Shown here piece after piece: positions 1 through 12,749 of a stretch of DNA of 64,000 bases; position 1 is the first letter of the stretch, and every line of letters starts with the position of its first letter. The stretch is from the NCBI RefSeq assembly GCF_020509005.1, contig NC_063022.1, positions 868,001 through 932,000 of the forward strand, read 5' to 3'. This DNA is from Fulvia fulva. Taxonomy: Eukaryota; Ascomycota; Dothideomycetes; Mycosphaerellales; Mycosphaerellaceae. The notes below the pieces were generated by a model, which was not told the DNA's origin, made no database searches, and was given only the letters and a program-made list of their open reading frames with translations. Both the position numbers and the translations under genes were made by a program.

Positions 1-3000
1 GTAGTCAATGCTAGGCCTATATAGTAGAAGCTCCTTCGTATCTTGTTTAGAGAAGTAATATACGAATTCGTGATATATAGGGAGAAGGTGGTCCTTTAGA
101 TCGATAGTCTCCTCCTTCTTACGTATAAATTTGTCTATATCGGCTTGTATATACATCTTGTAGGCAGAGAGAGTCGGACTAACGCGTTACGCTACTAGTA
201 CGAACGCCGCTACACGTATATCAAGTCGCTCGATAGTCTTGTTATTAGAAAGCATCCTATAGCCGGTATTAGGCGAGCATGTCGCTATATTACGTATATT
301 ACGGGCGCTTATAGCGTAGGTAGTAAGTAGGTCTATAGCACGTATATTGCTAGGTTACTATAGCTCGTTCCTATTAAAGATAAACATTATATATACCTCT
401 ACTCCTTTCCGCCTTACTATCTTCTTAATTGCCTCCGCGCTAACTTCCTAGATATCGATATCCGGTAGTGTCGGCGTAGCTAGTTTCTTTTCAAATAATA
501 GTTTAGCGGTTCGCGGGCGTTCCTTTATAATTATGTTAGAGGTTATAGTCTAGACAAAATCTCTATCGTTATCTTCTTCGACAGTGGCTTAATACGCTAG
601 TCGGGTCTTTAGGGTAGGTTCGAAGGTCTGCTTAGTAATTACCGGTTCCTACTTATCGTTAATACTCTATACCTAGACTAGCTCGCTATCCTATAGGCAA
701 TACTCCTTATAGTGCTCCGAGTCGAGGGTTATAGTACCTAACGTAAAGTAGATACCTAGCTAGTATTCATTATACTAGGGCCTGCCTAGTACGATGTTAT
801 ACTCTAGATATATAACCTAGAAGGTTCTAGTCTCCTTGTAACTATTACCGAGTATAAGTTCTAGACTTATACGGTATTCTATTATTTCCGCGGCTGTCGA
901 GCCGTTCACTAACCTAAGGGCTAGTAGGTTATCAAGCTTAATTAAGGGCAGATTGTGTTTTTACGTATAGGAGAAGTCGATATACTTAGAATTAGCACCG
1001 TTATTAAGGAAAGTAAATGCATTTTGCCTATTAGCTATCCCTAGCATTACGAGGTATAAGCCGATAATAGGGTTGTGTTCTATTTATACTATTCTAAGAA
1101 TATATAATAACAGCTTAAGCCCTTCGGGTAGCTTTACTAGTAGTGCCTCTTCGTTATGTCTTATATTCTCCTTTTTATGTCTACTAGTTATTACGCTTAA
1201 GTAGTAGACTAGGCATTTTCCGCCGGTAGTATAACGGTAGTACCGCTAGCGTAAGTACCTAGACGTACTAGTATCTCGTACTCGAATAGCTCGTAAGTAC
1301 GCTACTATAGGCGGTGACCGGGCTTGCGACACTTCTTATAGAGGCTCTTACGTATATAGCGAGTGTTCTTAGCTTTGTCTATAGTCTTACTAAGACTGCT
1401 CTTAAATAGTTTAGGTCGGGTGGACTAAGCCTTACGGGTCGGCTTATTAGAGTCTAAACCTACTAGCTTGTCGTCCTTATTATCCTTATTACCGTCCTTC
1501 TTATCGTTCTTTAGCTTCTCGGAGCGTAGGTAGAGAGCGTCGAGGATCCTAAAATCCTTATCTACCTAATAGAGATTGTCGATTATCTCTTATAACGATT
1601 CGGGACGGAAGTTAAGATACTTATTAAGATAGCGGACAGTTAGCTTACGTTATAGGTTGTCTATCGCATCTTTACCCTTAAGGCCAAGGATATTAGTATT
1701 CTAGCGCTACTTAGGAAAGAAGGTCTAGAAGCTGTCCTTATTGTCTATCTTAAGGTTACTTAGGCGATTACGAGCCCTACTAATTAGGTTACGGTCTCCG
1801 TATCGCTTAGCGAGTTCCTTAATAAGGTCGTTAATACCCTTATACGTCTTCTTACTACTAGTTAGGCTGCCCGAGATAGTAGGGATCTTTAGTCTAACTA
1901 GTTCCTAAGTATTACCTAGTAAGGCTAGTAAGTCGTATACGGACTTAAGTACTACCTTCTTATCGCGAAAGACTATATAGTCGATAATAGTCTCTAATTC
2001 GGAGAAGAACTTCTCGAGGGAGGGTCTAGATAGCTTACTATCGATAGTACCGACGAACTTCTCTAGCTTATCTATACTACGCGAAGTCTTAAAGGGCTAG
2101 CTAAGGTCTAGATCGTACTTGACTAGAGACTCGAAGTCGTAGACTAGCTTCTTCTTCGTAGAAGAGCGGCGATAAGTACGAGTATCGCTATCCGGCTCCG
2201 AGTCCTTCTCTAACTCCTTAGATAATAGATCGGAGTCGTTACTATTATCCTTACGTATAGACTTCTTAGCCTTCTTTCTAGTAGTACGGCGAGCTACCTT
2301 GTCCTCCTCGTTCTTATTACTAGCTCTATTATTATCCTTATTATTGTCCTTAGATAGGGTTCGGCCGTTCTATAGGGCACGACGCTATAATATAGCGTGA
2401 GATAGTAAGGATCGTACTCGAGAGCGGCCTCGGCGGTCTTCGAGTTACTTCTTAAGATTATCTACCTAAGTCTACCACGACTTATTAAGATGCTTAATGT
2501 CGTTCTAGTAGGTTTAAGCTTCTGTCTTATACGTATCGAGATCGAATTCGAGGGTCTTAATCTTCGAGTTATTATTAGATAACTACTAAAGTGCCTCCTT
2601 AGCTTACTTCTTTAGGGTGTCGTTCTTCGCGGTAAGTGTACTAATCTCTACGGACATTACTATATTTAATAATACCTTAGGTCGGGCCTTTAGGTTATCG
2701 AGTTCCTTAACTAGGGTGTCGTATTTATTACGTATCTATTAGTCGTAACTCTTCTATCTCTTAAGCTCTTACCCTACTTTACCTAACTACTCGTAGAGGA
2801 TAGTCGCTATCTATATTACGTTCCTATACTCTTACTCGGCGCGTCGTAGGATAAAGTAGATAGCCGCGGCGGTCTCGGGCTCTACTAGGAGCTTGACAAG
2901 CTAGTCGATATCGAGTTAAAGGAGGTCGTTCGCGGGAAATCGGAGGGTTTTTACGACTTATTATATATCCTCGCCCTTACCTTCCTCGGTTGCGCCGTCG

Positions 3001-3150
3001 TCGTTATAGTCGACTACCGCTATAGTAACGCCGTTCTCGTCTTAGATCTCGTCGTCGTTTAGAAGGTCGTATAAGTTAAACTTACTAGGTAGGTTAGTAA
3101 CTAGGCGCTATAAGTTCTCGAGTTTCTACTATATAGCGTCGTCGGTAGTC
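1..3150 (-). pseudogene. gag-pol pseudogene of M1
   Basis: Minus-strand gag-pol remnant. The CCHC zinc knuckle is at 1309-1350: it reads KKCRKPGHR, with its first Cys codon changed to Tyr (TGT to TAT). The protease active site at 967-1008 reads LNNGANSKYIDF. The family motif is a D-S/T-G triad, so the catalytic Asp has become Asn through a G-to-A change. At 1-120 the text resembles the acidic LPPEYHDFADVFS-type linker just ahead of RT. There is no open frame of useful length. The RT, RNase H and integrase would lie to the left of this window. Confidence 0.7.
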
Positions 3151-3280
3151 TACTACTACTCTTACGTTTGTCCTTAAGTCTATATATTAAATATAGACTC
3201 GCGCTACACTACTAGTCGTATAGCTAGTAGCGAGCCTCGCTATCCTTAGGGTCGTACTATATTAGGTACTACTTAGCCTA
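1..3280 (-). mobile_element. Ty3/gypsy relic M1 (partial, gag to start of RT)
   Basis: Degenerate Ty3-type retrotransposon read on the minus strand. Its 5' side lies near 3200 and its pol continues beyond the left edge. In order along the minus strand I can read a charged gag region (about 3100-1400), a zinc knuckle, an aspartic protease and, at the window edge, the short linker that precedes Ty3 reverse transcriptase. Stops are almost all TAG or TAA where Gln is expected, as RIP produces. I found no LTR. The fragment is cut on the right by the DNA transposon at 3281; about 160 bp beyond that (4448-4608) may be more of its leader. Confidence 0.75.
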
Positions 3281-3350
3281 ACGTACTTTACTACCGAGCG
3301 GGCTATACTACCGAGCGGGCCACTTTTGCTAAGAACTATACTACTTCTAT
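3281..3350 (+). repeat. left terminal inverted repeat with two 17-bp subunits
   Basis: About 70 bp matching the right end in inverted orientation. It contains two tandem copies of a unit built around ACCGAGCGGGCTATACT, followed by a shared inner segment ending in ACTATACTACTTCT. The subunits are probably transposase binding sites, by analogy with repeated subterminal motifs in other pogo/Fot elements (inference). Confidence 0.85.
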
Positions 3351-3382
3351 AGATATAGCTATATAACTACTATTATAGCGTA

Positions 3383-4312
3383 TATTGTCTTTAAACGAGG
3401 CTAAACTGACCTTAGCTATCTAGGCTACGAAACGCGACGCGACAATCACGAATCGACTTACTATAAAGGTATACGACGCGTCTCGAACTATACTAGGGTA
3501 TCGATTGAATAGACGACCTCCTCGGGGTGACTACGAGCCTAATTCGAAGAAGCTTATAGAGCTAGAAGAGAGGGTAATACTTGAGTATATATACGGGCTA
3601 GATCTTAGAGGTTTCCCTCTATTAAAGGCTAGTATACAAGTAATAGCCGATTTATTACTATAAGAGAAGAGTCTTAAGCCCGCTAGTCTCAATTAGACAG
3701 ACAGGTTTATTAGGCGGCATCGTGAGCTAAAGGTTCGTATAACACGTAGATACGATCGTTAGCGAGCCCTAATAGAAGATCTAGACGTTATCGAGAAGTA
3801 GTTCTTACTTATACGTAATATAAAGGAGAAGTATAGTATCCTTAACTAGGACACCTATAACTTCAACGAGACAGGGTTTATAATAGGTGTCATTACGTCT
3901 TAGAGCGTCGTTACGGGTTCAGAAAGGCGTAGTAGAAAGAGGAAGGTCGTTTAATAGGGCAATAGAGAGGGAGTAGAGAGATAGCGTATTAGATAGCTCT
4001 TATACGAAGCGAGATTAGTAAGCTACGTAAGTCTAACGAGGCCTTTATATAGCGGAAAGCACAAAAGCGCAAGTATATTCAGTCTAGAGGGTCTCTAACC
4101 TTGTATAAGGCGTCGCAATTGATACCTCTAGAGGATACTAGGAGGTAGGAAGTAAGTAAAGAGTCGCTAGATAGTGTTCGGCTAGTACTAAGGCTACGAC
4201 GCTATAAGCGATATAGCGAGTCGGGGCATAACGTACGTACCTATTAAGTAGACTCACTAGATAGCGAAGAATCTAAAGAGGAATTGTCCTCCTAGTAACG
4301 ATTTTATAGGAT
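3383..4312 (+). pseudogene. Fot1/pogo transposase remnant
   Basis: Reading TAG as the ancestral Gln, the plus strand gives a Psq-type helix-turn-helix (NEAKLTLAI, then a GYRLNRRPPRG stretch), a CENP-B-like second DNA-binding domain (TDRFIRRHRELKVR) and the start of the DDE domain (TYNFNETGF). The family motif there is NFDETGF, so the first catalytic Asp is now Asn. The conserved VVTGSERR segment follows and runs into QQGNRE. After that, homology jumps to a basic C-terminal tail, so the second and third catalytic acids are missing through an internal deletion. Several in-frame stops are RIP-type. Confidence 0.8.
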
Positions 4313-4343
4313 GTCGTCGTGTTAAGATACCGTCGTAATTAAA

Positions 4344-4447
4344 GTAGAAGTAGTATAGTTCTTAGTAAAAGTAGCCCGCTCGGTAGTATAGCCCGCTCGG
4401 TAGTATAGCCCGCTTAGTAGTATAGCCCGCTCGGTAGTAAAGCACGT
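4344..4447 (-). repeat. right terminal inverted repeat with four 17-bp subunits
   Basis: About 104 bp, the inverted partner of 3281-3350. It carries four units of the GCCCGCTCGGTAGTATA repeat where the left end has two, so the two ends differ by two unit lengths (34 bp). One unit has a C-to-T change (CGCTTAG). The asymmetry points to unit gain or loss by slippage or unequal exchange. Confidence 0.85.
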
Positions 4448-4608
4448 TAATAAGCTAATATTATATATATAGCTCGGTCTTTAGTACGGTAGGCTATATA
4501 CGCCGAGATAATGTTTAATAAATAGTAGAGGATACGCGTAGAAGATTCTTATATATTATATAGAGTATCGAGCGCGGCTCGAGGATTATACCTAAAAGGC
4601 TCGCTAGT
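4448..4608. other. unassigned spacer between pogo relic and LINE copy 1
   Basis: About 160 bp of TA-rich, RIP-like sequence with no reading frame and no repeat match that I can see inside the window. It may be a leftover of the leader or LTR of M1 to the left of the DNA transposon, but nothing in it proves that. Confidence 0.4.
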
Positions 4609-4859
4609 ATTAATATTAGTAAAAAACACGACACATTCGAAAGCTCTTATTAAGGTCATTCTAACGATATATAAAGCAGGCCACTGCCCCTAGGACTAAG
4701 GGAGTTCTACCTTATTTAATCTAGATAGCTTAAAGCTCTCTTCACCCTATTTCTTTAGCTCTAAACGCCGTAGAGGTGCCTAGCTACATTAGGCAACTCC
4801 TAGGCAATAGTAGCCTAGGCTACGGTACTAACGGCGCCTACGGCTATATAGGCGAAGCC

Positions 4860-6114
4860 CCCCTAAGATAACTGGCAGCAACTTATAGAGGACGTAAAAA
4901 GTATAGAAACTAACGATTAGCTCCCTTACCGGTCTCTATAGGTAATAATTACTTAGCTACGTACGGCGCTTATACTGTCGTATTACCGAGAGCAATAAGA
5001 AATGAGGACGACGTCCTAGGCGATTAGTAAGGCCACCCGGAATCAACACCCCTATAGCTAGGTATCGGTCGCGGCATCGATACTAGGCCCCCGCCTAACG
5101 TACAATATAGTTACGATCCGTATTATAGTAAAGGAAGACTAGGCCGAAGTTACGAAGCTATTGAATAAGGAGCTCGCCTAACGAATTAACTAACTAGGGG
5201 TAGTCGTAGTGAACTAATAGTCTAACGGTACTCTATAGATCTATACTAGCTCTACTACTACTAGGAGGCACCTAGAGGCATAGCTATAGTAGGCATCTAA
5301 GGTTACGGTATTAGCGAAGGTCTTAACGAAGCAATTTACGATCCTAGTCTACGATATACCTAAGGAGTTCGACCTAACTAACTAAGGTCACCTACGTACT
5401 CTCTAAGAGGACAACCCGGTCACTCTTAACTCTCTAATCTAGAAGGCGACTTGGCTCTATAGGAAATAGCTAGAAGGTAAGAAGGCCTCGGCGCTAATAG
5501 TATAGCTATAAGACGCGAAAGCGGCGGATCTAGCGATAGAATAAGGCCTAGTCTAGTAATATAACCTTAAGATAGTAGAAAAGCACTCCTTATCCTTTCG
5601 TGTCCTCTAATGCTTCAAATACTAATAGTATAGACACTAAACCTATACGTGTATAAACAACTAGGCCTACTCGAACTATATAGGAGACTATATGTCTAGG
5701 GACTATATATCGACTACGAGACGGTACGCGAACTGTCCGGGGCACTACCTATCGTATAGTACAGAATGCCTATAGCGGAAACTAGCGAAAAACAAGGCAA
5801 TCACAAACAGAACCGTCGCCCTAAGATTCTACGGCGACCGTAAGGCTAGCCTATACCGGAACTAACTAGCGGCGGTCAGGTATAAGCGCCCTAGGGCCGA
5901 GAACGATATAAAGGATACGTAACCTAGGGCGTACGGGAGGCCACGTGCTCTACTAGCTACGGCGAGGGAATCTAACTAGGCCCGGCTCCCCTTTAGTACA
6001 TAGCCGATAGGCGTAGACTAGGACGTATAGGGCAGTAGGACATAGGACGATATAGAGGAAATGATTATCGATACCGATAAGTAGCCCCGACACGCTTAGT
6101 ATTATCTAGTATAA
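4860..6114 (+). pseudogene. LINE copy 1 ORF1 (gag-like) pseudogene
   Basis: Nucleic-acid-binding ORF1 of a Tad/I-type LINE. After an ambiguous N-terminus there is a conserved stretch (KQFTILVYDIPKEFD, about 5330-5375) and then two CCHC-type knuckles: C-F-K-(C to Y) from 5611 with a following H and C, and a CPGHYLSYSTEC segment near 5740. All expected Gln positions are TAG or TAA. The likely stop near 6112 lies inside the start of ORF2, so the two ORFs overlap slightly in different frames. The start codon cannot be placed. Confidence 0.7.
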
Positions 6115-9100
6115 CGTTAACTATAGTAAGGATATAGTCTAGAACCATTTCCTATACGAGGCGGACCCGCGCGTCTACTACGTCCTTATAATCTAGGAGC
6201 TATAGATTAACCCGTACTATAAGAGACTAACGACCTACAAGTTACTAGGCTATACGATATACCTACGAGGCGACGGCAGACCCCGCACGTACTTCTATAT
6301 TAGCAAGGATATACTAGAATCCGACTAGGAGGTAGTGTACTACGTAGACGAAGAAGGCGGGGGCGATATTACCTCCCTCTACGTAGGTAGTACCTAGATA
6401 CACAACCTATATATATAACCGCTAGCCTAGAGGTCTAGCCGCGACCTAGGGGTCTGTAGACACCTAGACAGTACGCTTAAGAGACAAGGGTGCCACATCG
6501 TAGTAGGAGACTTTAATATATACTACCCTTCCTAGGAAAGCCTTATATAGCCGCACCCTATAGCCGACGAAGTACTCGACTTAATAGCGAGCAACGTAAT
6601 TGCCCTTAATACCCCGAAGGACCTAGGCACCTGGAAGAGAGGGGGACTCTAAGGCACGATCGACCTCTCCTAGGTCTTAGATAGCTACTACTATACGGTA
6701 ACCTACTATAGGATCGAACATAAACTCGAGGCGTCGTTAGACTATATACTAGTTAGGACCTCTATTACGATATAGATATAACGTATACTAGCGAGAACCC
6801 CTAAGCTAAACTAGGGAAAGGCCTACTAGGCTAACATCTAGGCGTACCTCGATAACTCTAAGAGGCTAGTCTAGATCGCGTAGTAGCAATATAATAGTAA
6901 AGACGAGATAGACGAAGTAGTCTAGAGGTTAATAGACGAAATAAGAAAAGCGACCTCACTTCACGTTCCGCTTACCTAACTAACGACATAGTCTAAACTA
7001 TACTAGACGCCGGAGTATACTACGGTAGTAAGAGAAGCAAGGAGAGCCCGCCGGGTATAGACAAGTAGCTATAGCGAGGAGGCCTAGAACGTATATAGGG
7101 AGGTATACTAATAGAAGAAAGCTATAATACGAAGGGAGAAAGCAGTCGGCTAGAGGGCTATAGTAGAAGAAATCGCCGGTAAGCTAGAGAGGATATAGAA
7201 GCTAGCGAAATAGGCCCGATAGGACCCTATATAGGGCCTCTCCTTCTCTATCCTAGCGCTATAATCGCCTAGTAGCCCGGTTAGCGACACGAGGCTAAGG
7301 CGCGTCTACTAGCTAGCAAGTTCTTCCCGCCCCTAGTCGAGGCTAATCTAAGCGACATAAATAGCTCTACTCCCCTAGCCCCTAGTATCGCGGTCTAATA
7401 AGAGGTGTCCGAGGGAGAAGTTGCCGCTATACTAAGGAAGTTGCCGGCGAAGAAAGCCCCGGGGCCGGATAGGATCCTAAACGAGCTACTAAAGAAGTGT
7501 AGAGATCAACTAGCCCTAGTAGTTATAGCGATCTTTAACGCCTGCCTATAGACCGGATACCACCCGATAGCTTTTAAACAATCGACGACAGTAGTCCTAC
7601 GTAAGCCGTAGAAGGAAGACTATACGTAGGTGAAGTCGTACCGCCTAATTACGCTCCTTAATACTCTTAGGAAGGCGCTTGAGAAGCTGGTTATAACGAG
7701 ACTCTCCGAGGCGGTAGAGGAACACTCCCTACTCCCGGACACCTAGATAGGTACGCGCCTATAGCGATCGACACTATCCGCGATAGAACTTATCACCTCT
7801 TAGGTAAAGGCCATCTAGTATAAGAATAGGGACAAGGTAGCTTCCTTACTTAGCCTAGACATATCGGGAGCCTTCGACTACGTGTTATACCCGCGGCTAC
7901 TCTACATCCTAAGGTCGAAAGGACTCCCTAAGTAGCTTGTCAACTTCGTACGGTCCTACCTCTAAAACCGTAGTACGTCGATCCTAGTCGGCTAGTATAG
8001 AAGCCTATCTTAAGCAGTCTATACTAGAATCCCGTAAGGCTTAACGCTAGTACCTATTCTGTTCCTCTTCTTTATAGCGACGCTACTCCTAGCCCTAGAA
8101 TCCCAGAACACCGCTACGAGCGGCTTCGTAGACGACATAAACATCCTAGCGTAGTCTTCCTCGACTAAGGAGAACTGTAGGCTACTAGAAGAGAAGTACA
8201 AGATCTGCAAGGACTAGGCTAGGAGGCACGGGGCTCGGTTTGCCCTAGAAAAGTACAATCTAATACACTTTACGCGCCGGCCACGGTTCTATAATATATA
8301 AGCTTCTATCTAGATATAGGGGTATACGACTAACCCGGCAAATCAGCTTAGGATCCTCGGACTATAGGTAGACCCGGCGCTACGGTAGAGGAAGTACGTA
8401 TTAGTAATATTACGGAAAGCTGAACATAATATAGCATCATACTAGAGGCTCACTACGTCTATATAGGGGGCGGACTTCCGGTAGTCACGACTTCTATATA
8501 CGGCTATTGTACGGCCAGTTCTTACCTATAGTAGCCAAGTGTAGTCCTTAGGCGAGAGGGCCTACCTATCGAAGGGACTCGTCGCGCCGCTAGCGAAGAT
8601 CTAAAACTAATGCCTAAGGAGGGTCACCGGGGTATATAAGTCGATACTAACGAGGATACTTAAGTACGAGACTGCTATACCGCCGATCGACCTATATATC
8701 TAGGGACTACGGACCTCCTACTTAGGCAAGTCGGCATAGTACCTAGTATAGAAGGTCATCGCTAGTATAGTCGTAAGGGCCCGCGAATTAGTACTAGCGT
8801 ATAAGGGTATTCGACCCGGAAACGAGCCGAACTACCGGGCAAGGGACGAACAGCTAGCAATATAATAGGAAGGTAAGAAATCGTTTATAGAGCAACTATA
8901 GAAAGAGAGGTAGAACAACTAGGTTGTAGGGTATAGTAGACGCCCTTAGCCAGCGGGACAACCTAAGGAATAGTTAGCTACAAAATCCGCGGTTAAGTAC
9001 CCCCCGAAGCTTATCTACTACCGCCTTACGAGGGCATAGAGTAGTATAGCAACCCAACTACGAAGCGAACACATCGGCCTCTAGGGGTACCTATTATAGA

Positions 9101-9387
9101 GGAAGGTTCTAGGATACACGAATACTAGCTGCCCCTACGGCTATCGCTCCTAGAACGTACGGCACGTACTCCTCGTCTATCCGAGGTGGTCGCTAGGAAG
9201 GGGGGAGTAGATAGCAAAGGCGAGGAACCGGACGATTAGGGCACTTCTTAATAACGCTGAAGACCTATAGCGTATTACGAACTAGATACTAGAGAAGAGC
9301 TAGCTAGAACAGTACCGCCTAGTAGGAGTAGTATAGGAAGAGAGGATACGACGTAGCGCGACGAGACCGGCTAGGAGCGGGGGCTAA
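6071..9387 (+). pseudogene. LINE copy 1 ORF2 (endonuclease-reverse transcriptase) pseudogene
   Basis: The ORF2 start ATG, seen in copy 2, is ATA here (RIP-type). Domains in order: apurinic-like endonuclease with the GDFN motif near 6506-6517; RT with the PAKKAPGPDRILNELLKK block (about 7442-7498), LSLDISGAFDYV (about 7851) and the catalytic FVDD at 8124-8135; and a C-terminal Cys/His motif near 9131. Compared with copies 2 and 3, one base is missing near 7291 (GACACGAGG against GACCCCGAGG), a frameshift between endonuclease and RT. Gln codons are largely TAG. No RNase H domain is apparent. Confidence 0.8.
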
Positions 9388-9548
9388 CGGGGTAGTGACA
9401 TAGACTACGTACGTTTAGAAGGAAAGCTAAACTAGATTAGGAGTAGTCGGGGGCGGGAAGGGTTTTTACCTATTGGGGTTTCCCTTTATACATAACAATA
9501 GATATATACCTGTATAGGCCGGATAGGGTCCTAGAACAGGGGAATGAC

Positions 9549-9566
9549 AAATCTATCTATCTATAT
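9549..9566 (+). repeat. ATCT-repeat 3' tail of LINE copy 1
   Basis: Short ATCT microsatellite following GGGGAATGACAA. The same GGGGAAT(G/A)ACAA plus ATCT repeats end copies 2 and 3, so this is the family 3' tail in place of poly(A). It marks the target-primed insertion end. Confidence 0.85.
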
Positions 9567-9599
9567 ATTCTAGGTTTTACGATAGGCAGCTATACTAGT

Positions 9600-12500
9600 A
9601 GGCTAGGCTTTAGATGTCTAGTACGCCTCTCCTAAATAGGTAGGCCCTTACTCTAATATATTCGGACCTAATTTGGATCGCTATACTTGCTTCGGCCCCT
9701 AATAGGTCCCTATATAGCTAGTAATTATATCTCTAGAAAGCTCGGAGTACTATCGGGCCTATTATCTTAGGGGGCTTCCTTTTCTAGTCCTACTCCTATA
9801 GGTAGCTCGCTTTCTATTCCGCTAGACTTTAGGTCTTAGCCTTACTCCCGCCGGCCTAGCGAGTCCTACGCTTCTCCTCTTTTCGTACTAGCTATTCGGT
9901 ACTTATCTATACGGCCGCGAAGGTAGTAAGGTCATCCTCTTTTTAGCTTGTCCTATATCCGGCCCCTCTCCGGTAGCGGCTTTCTATCTTATTCTTTACC
10001 TCCTAGATCGTAGTTTATACTAGGTAATCTGTCGTCTTTACCGCGTATTAAATTCTTATTCCCCGGATATATTAGCCGATTAGAGGTATTCCCGTCTCTA
10101 TTTCTACTATACTTATTAACGTTATCTTATATACCCCTAGTATTCTACGTAGGTTACCTACCCAAGTCCTATTTAGGGGTTACTCAATCCGTTTTGAGAT
10201 CGGCTTGCCTACGCCTCCTATACCCCAAATCTGTGCTCCGTATAATATAGCTAGTCTAACAATCGCCTTATATATTACCCTTACCTTATTAAATATTACT
10301 CCCTATATATACGCCGTAATCCTCTTTATCGAGGCTTTATTAACTTACGCTCGACTCTAGGCTTTCTTAATCTATACGTTCTAGCTTAGCTTCGGGTCGA
10401 GCTAGATCCCTAGTACTCGTAGCTCCGCTAATAGCTTAGTCTCGTAGCCTTAGATTCTTACCGCCGCCTTTATATTATAAAATATTCTCGCTTTACTAAA
10501 GTGTATAAGCTAGTAATTTTTAGGGCTGAACCGGGTACTATACTTCTTTACCTCCTCCTTATATTTCTTATACCTATCTTTAAAGAGGCGATAGTTCTCC
10601 TCTATTAAGTCTAACTAGGCTAGAATATTTATATTATCTACGAATCCTAATACTAAGGTTTACGGAGAGGTAAGTAGGGGAATTAGATTAGACATAAATA
10701 TTAGAAATAGGATAGGGGAGAGAGTAGATCCCTAAGGTATTCTAGCCTCTACCTTTACCGGGTCGGACGTAACCCTCCCTAGGACTAGGTGTATCGTCCG
10801 TTCCTAGAGAAAGGAGTAGACGAACTTCGTTACCTACTAGGGGATGCCTTTCTATTATAGGATAGATATTATCCTTTAGTATAAGACGTTATCGAAGGCT
10901 CCTACGATGTCGAGGGATAGTAAGGACGCCGCTCGGTTCCTACTATAGTACTAGAGGGTCTGAATTTACTCCGTAATTAGCTCTATTACTATTAGTATCG
11001 ATCGCTAGCTTCTTCCCCCTATCTGTACTACTAGGAGTACGTAGTTGTTCTCGGCTAGCTACGTAAGTCTCTAGGCTCCTATCTTCTCTAGAACCTTCCC
11101 TATCGTATTTAGAAGTACGATTGGCCTATACGACTTAGGCTAAGTATAGTCCTCCTTCTATAGCTTACGTAGCACTACTATTATAGACTCTCTATACCGC
11201 CTCGGGTGATATTATAGCCGTAGGTACGCGGTAAATAGGTCTATAAGGCTCGGCGCAATCTCTTCTCTATACGCTTCTAGTATTATATTTAGTATCCTGT
11301 CTTAGCCTAGGCCTTTTCGTCCTTTTAGCTTACTTATAACTCCTTTTACTATATTAGAGCTAACCGCCTAATCTATGTCTAGGGGTTCCGGGTATATACT
11401 CGGGTTAATATCCGTAAGGTCTATCTCTACTTACGTAGAAAAGAAATAGTCGGCTAATACTCTGACCTTATCCCGGGGCGTAGTCTAGGCAATCCCTTCG
11501 CGGTGTACGATTAAAGGGAAGTAAGGGGTCCGTTAGTCTTTAGGTAGTCGTATCTATTTAGCTAGTCTCTATATCTATTCCGGGTTTTCTATAACGAGCC
11601 CGATCGTCGCTCTCTAGTCCTATAGCTTATCGCGTCTTATCTATACCTTCTTCTCTTATGTCGCGCGATAGTATTGCTCCTACGTCTCTTAGGTATACTC
11701 CTTTGTCTACTGTCGCCTTGCCCTTCTAGCCTCCTTTACCTTCGTAGAGCATTTAGGGGTCTAGAAGGCCTTCTACTACGTTAAGGGCCGGAGTAACGGC
11801 GTATATTGTTCCGCTACTTACTATATAACCGAGGTAATCTATGCCGCTACTTGATCTAGCTTAGCTATCGTCTCGAGTTCTCTATACTATAGTAGGTTTA
11901 CTATTAGGAAGCCTCTTATATCGTCCTAGCGTACCTTCTTCTAGTTACGGCGTAGTTCGCTTACTAGCTCCTCTATCGCCTTCACCTCTAGCGTCGTTTA
12001 AATAGAGTTATAGTCTAAGGAGGCCTCTAGCGCGTAGTTCGGTCGGCATTAGACTAGTCTCTCTTCAAGTTCTCGTAATAGAAAGTATAGGTCGATTATA
12101 CTTATACTTATACGGGCCTTCTACGTCTCTATTCCCTTTAGTATTACTAAGGCTATTCCGTAGCGTACGGTTATGTCTAGTAGCTTTCCCCCTAGAAACG
12201 CGTACGGGGGAGTGAATTCGAGTCCCTACTATAGGTAGTAGAGGTTAAAGTCGCCGAGGAGTACTTACTTCGTGTCTTAGCTTAGAGTCCGCTCTAGGTA
12301 GGCGAGGGTTCCTAGTTCCCTACTCGTCCGACCCCGCGGTAGCGGGTTATAAACGTTATAGATCTAGATAGAGCCTTATATCGTATCGATCTAGATTAAT
12401 ATTATATCTCCTAGGTTATCCTATTACGGTAGTATAATATTCTACGACTCAAGGTCTATAGTCTTACTTACGTATATATATATCCTCGGGATAACGCCTC

Positions 12501-12700
12501 GTTTACCCGCGATTACGGTATAGTATGTCCGGTCATTATAAGTAGCTAGGAGTCCTACGTAGGGGCTGATCTATAGTTCCTCTACCGTAATAACGTAGTG
12601 CCGTAGCGGGTCTAGCTCTTATAGAAAGTAGCGCTAGACCTTGTCCCTACTTTTGTTTACGTTATACTATACGATAGTAATGTCGTCGTATAGTATTATT
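9600..12700 (-). pseudogene. LINE-2 ORF2 (endonuclease-RT) pseudogene
   Basis: On the minus strand the endonuclease begins near 12690 (YNVNKSRDK), with its LLGDFNLYY motif around 12250. RT follows to the left, with GSTLSPILFLIFM near 10710 and the catalytic loop FVDN at 10632-10649. The family motif is F/YADD or FVDD, so the second Asp has become Asn. Dozens of TAG and TAA stops are at former Gln positions. The region left of 10000 is too degraded to say whether a C-terminal RNase H existed. Confidence 0.7.
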
Positions 12701-12749
12701 CGTTATCCGTAAGGTCCATTTCCGTACTAACCTACTATATCTCCTAAGC

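Larger units (their letters stand above)
3281..4447 (+). mobile_element. Fot1/pogo-type DNA transposon, internally deleted
   Basis: A 1167-bp element flanked by TA dinucleotides (3279-3280 and 4448-4449), the target duplication of Tc1/mariner-pogo transposons. Terminal inverted repeats start ACGTACTTTACTACC at the left and match the right end in reverse complement. The inside holds a transposase remnant that lacks the middle of the catalytic domain, so the element is shorter than the roughly 1.9 kb usual for Fot1-like elements. It cannot encode an active enzyme, and it is RIPed as well. Confidence 0.85.
4609..9566 (+). mobile_element. LINE (Tad/I-like non-LTR retrotransposon), copy 1
   Basis: Non-LTR retrotransposon with ORF1 (gag-like, zinc knuckles), ORF2 (endonuclease plus RT) and a 3' tail of ATCT repeats (about 9549-9564). 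It is RIPed throughout. The first 205 bp, up to 4813, match LINE copy 3 but not copy 2. From 4814 all three copies align. I could not find a clear target-site duplication. On the right it abuts, tail to tail, an unrelated LINE on the minus strand. Confidence 0.85.

Noticed and set aside
4362..4445. Short direct repeats resembling a CRISPR array
   Set aside because: The 17-bp units are contiguous without unique spacers and sit inside the terminal inverted repeat of a DNA transposon.
4609..9566. Long frames that open if TAG is read as Gln, hinting at an alternative genetic code
   Set aside because: The same excess of TAG and TAA appears on both strands and in all old repeats, together with Asp-to-Asn and Cys-to-Tyr changes. 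The intact copia is open under the standard code. RIP explains all of this.
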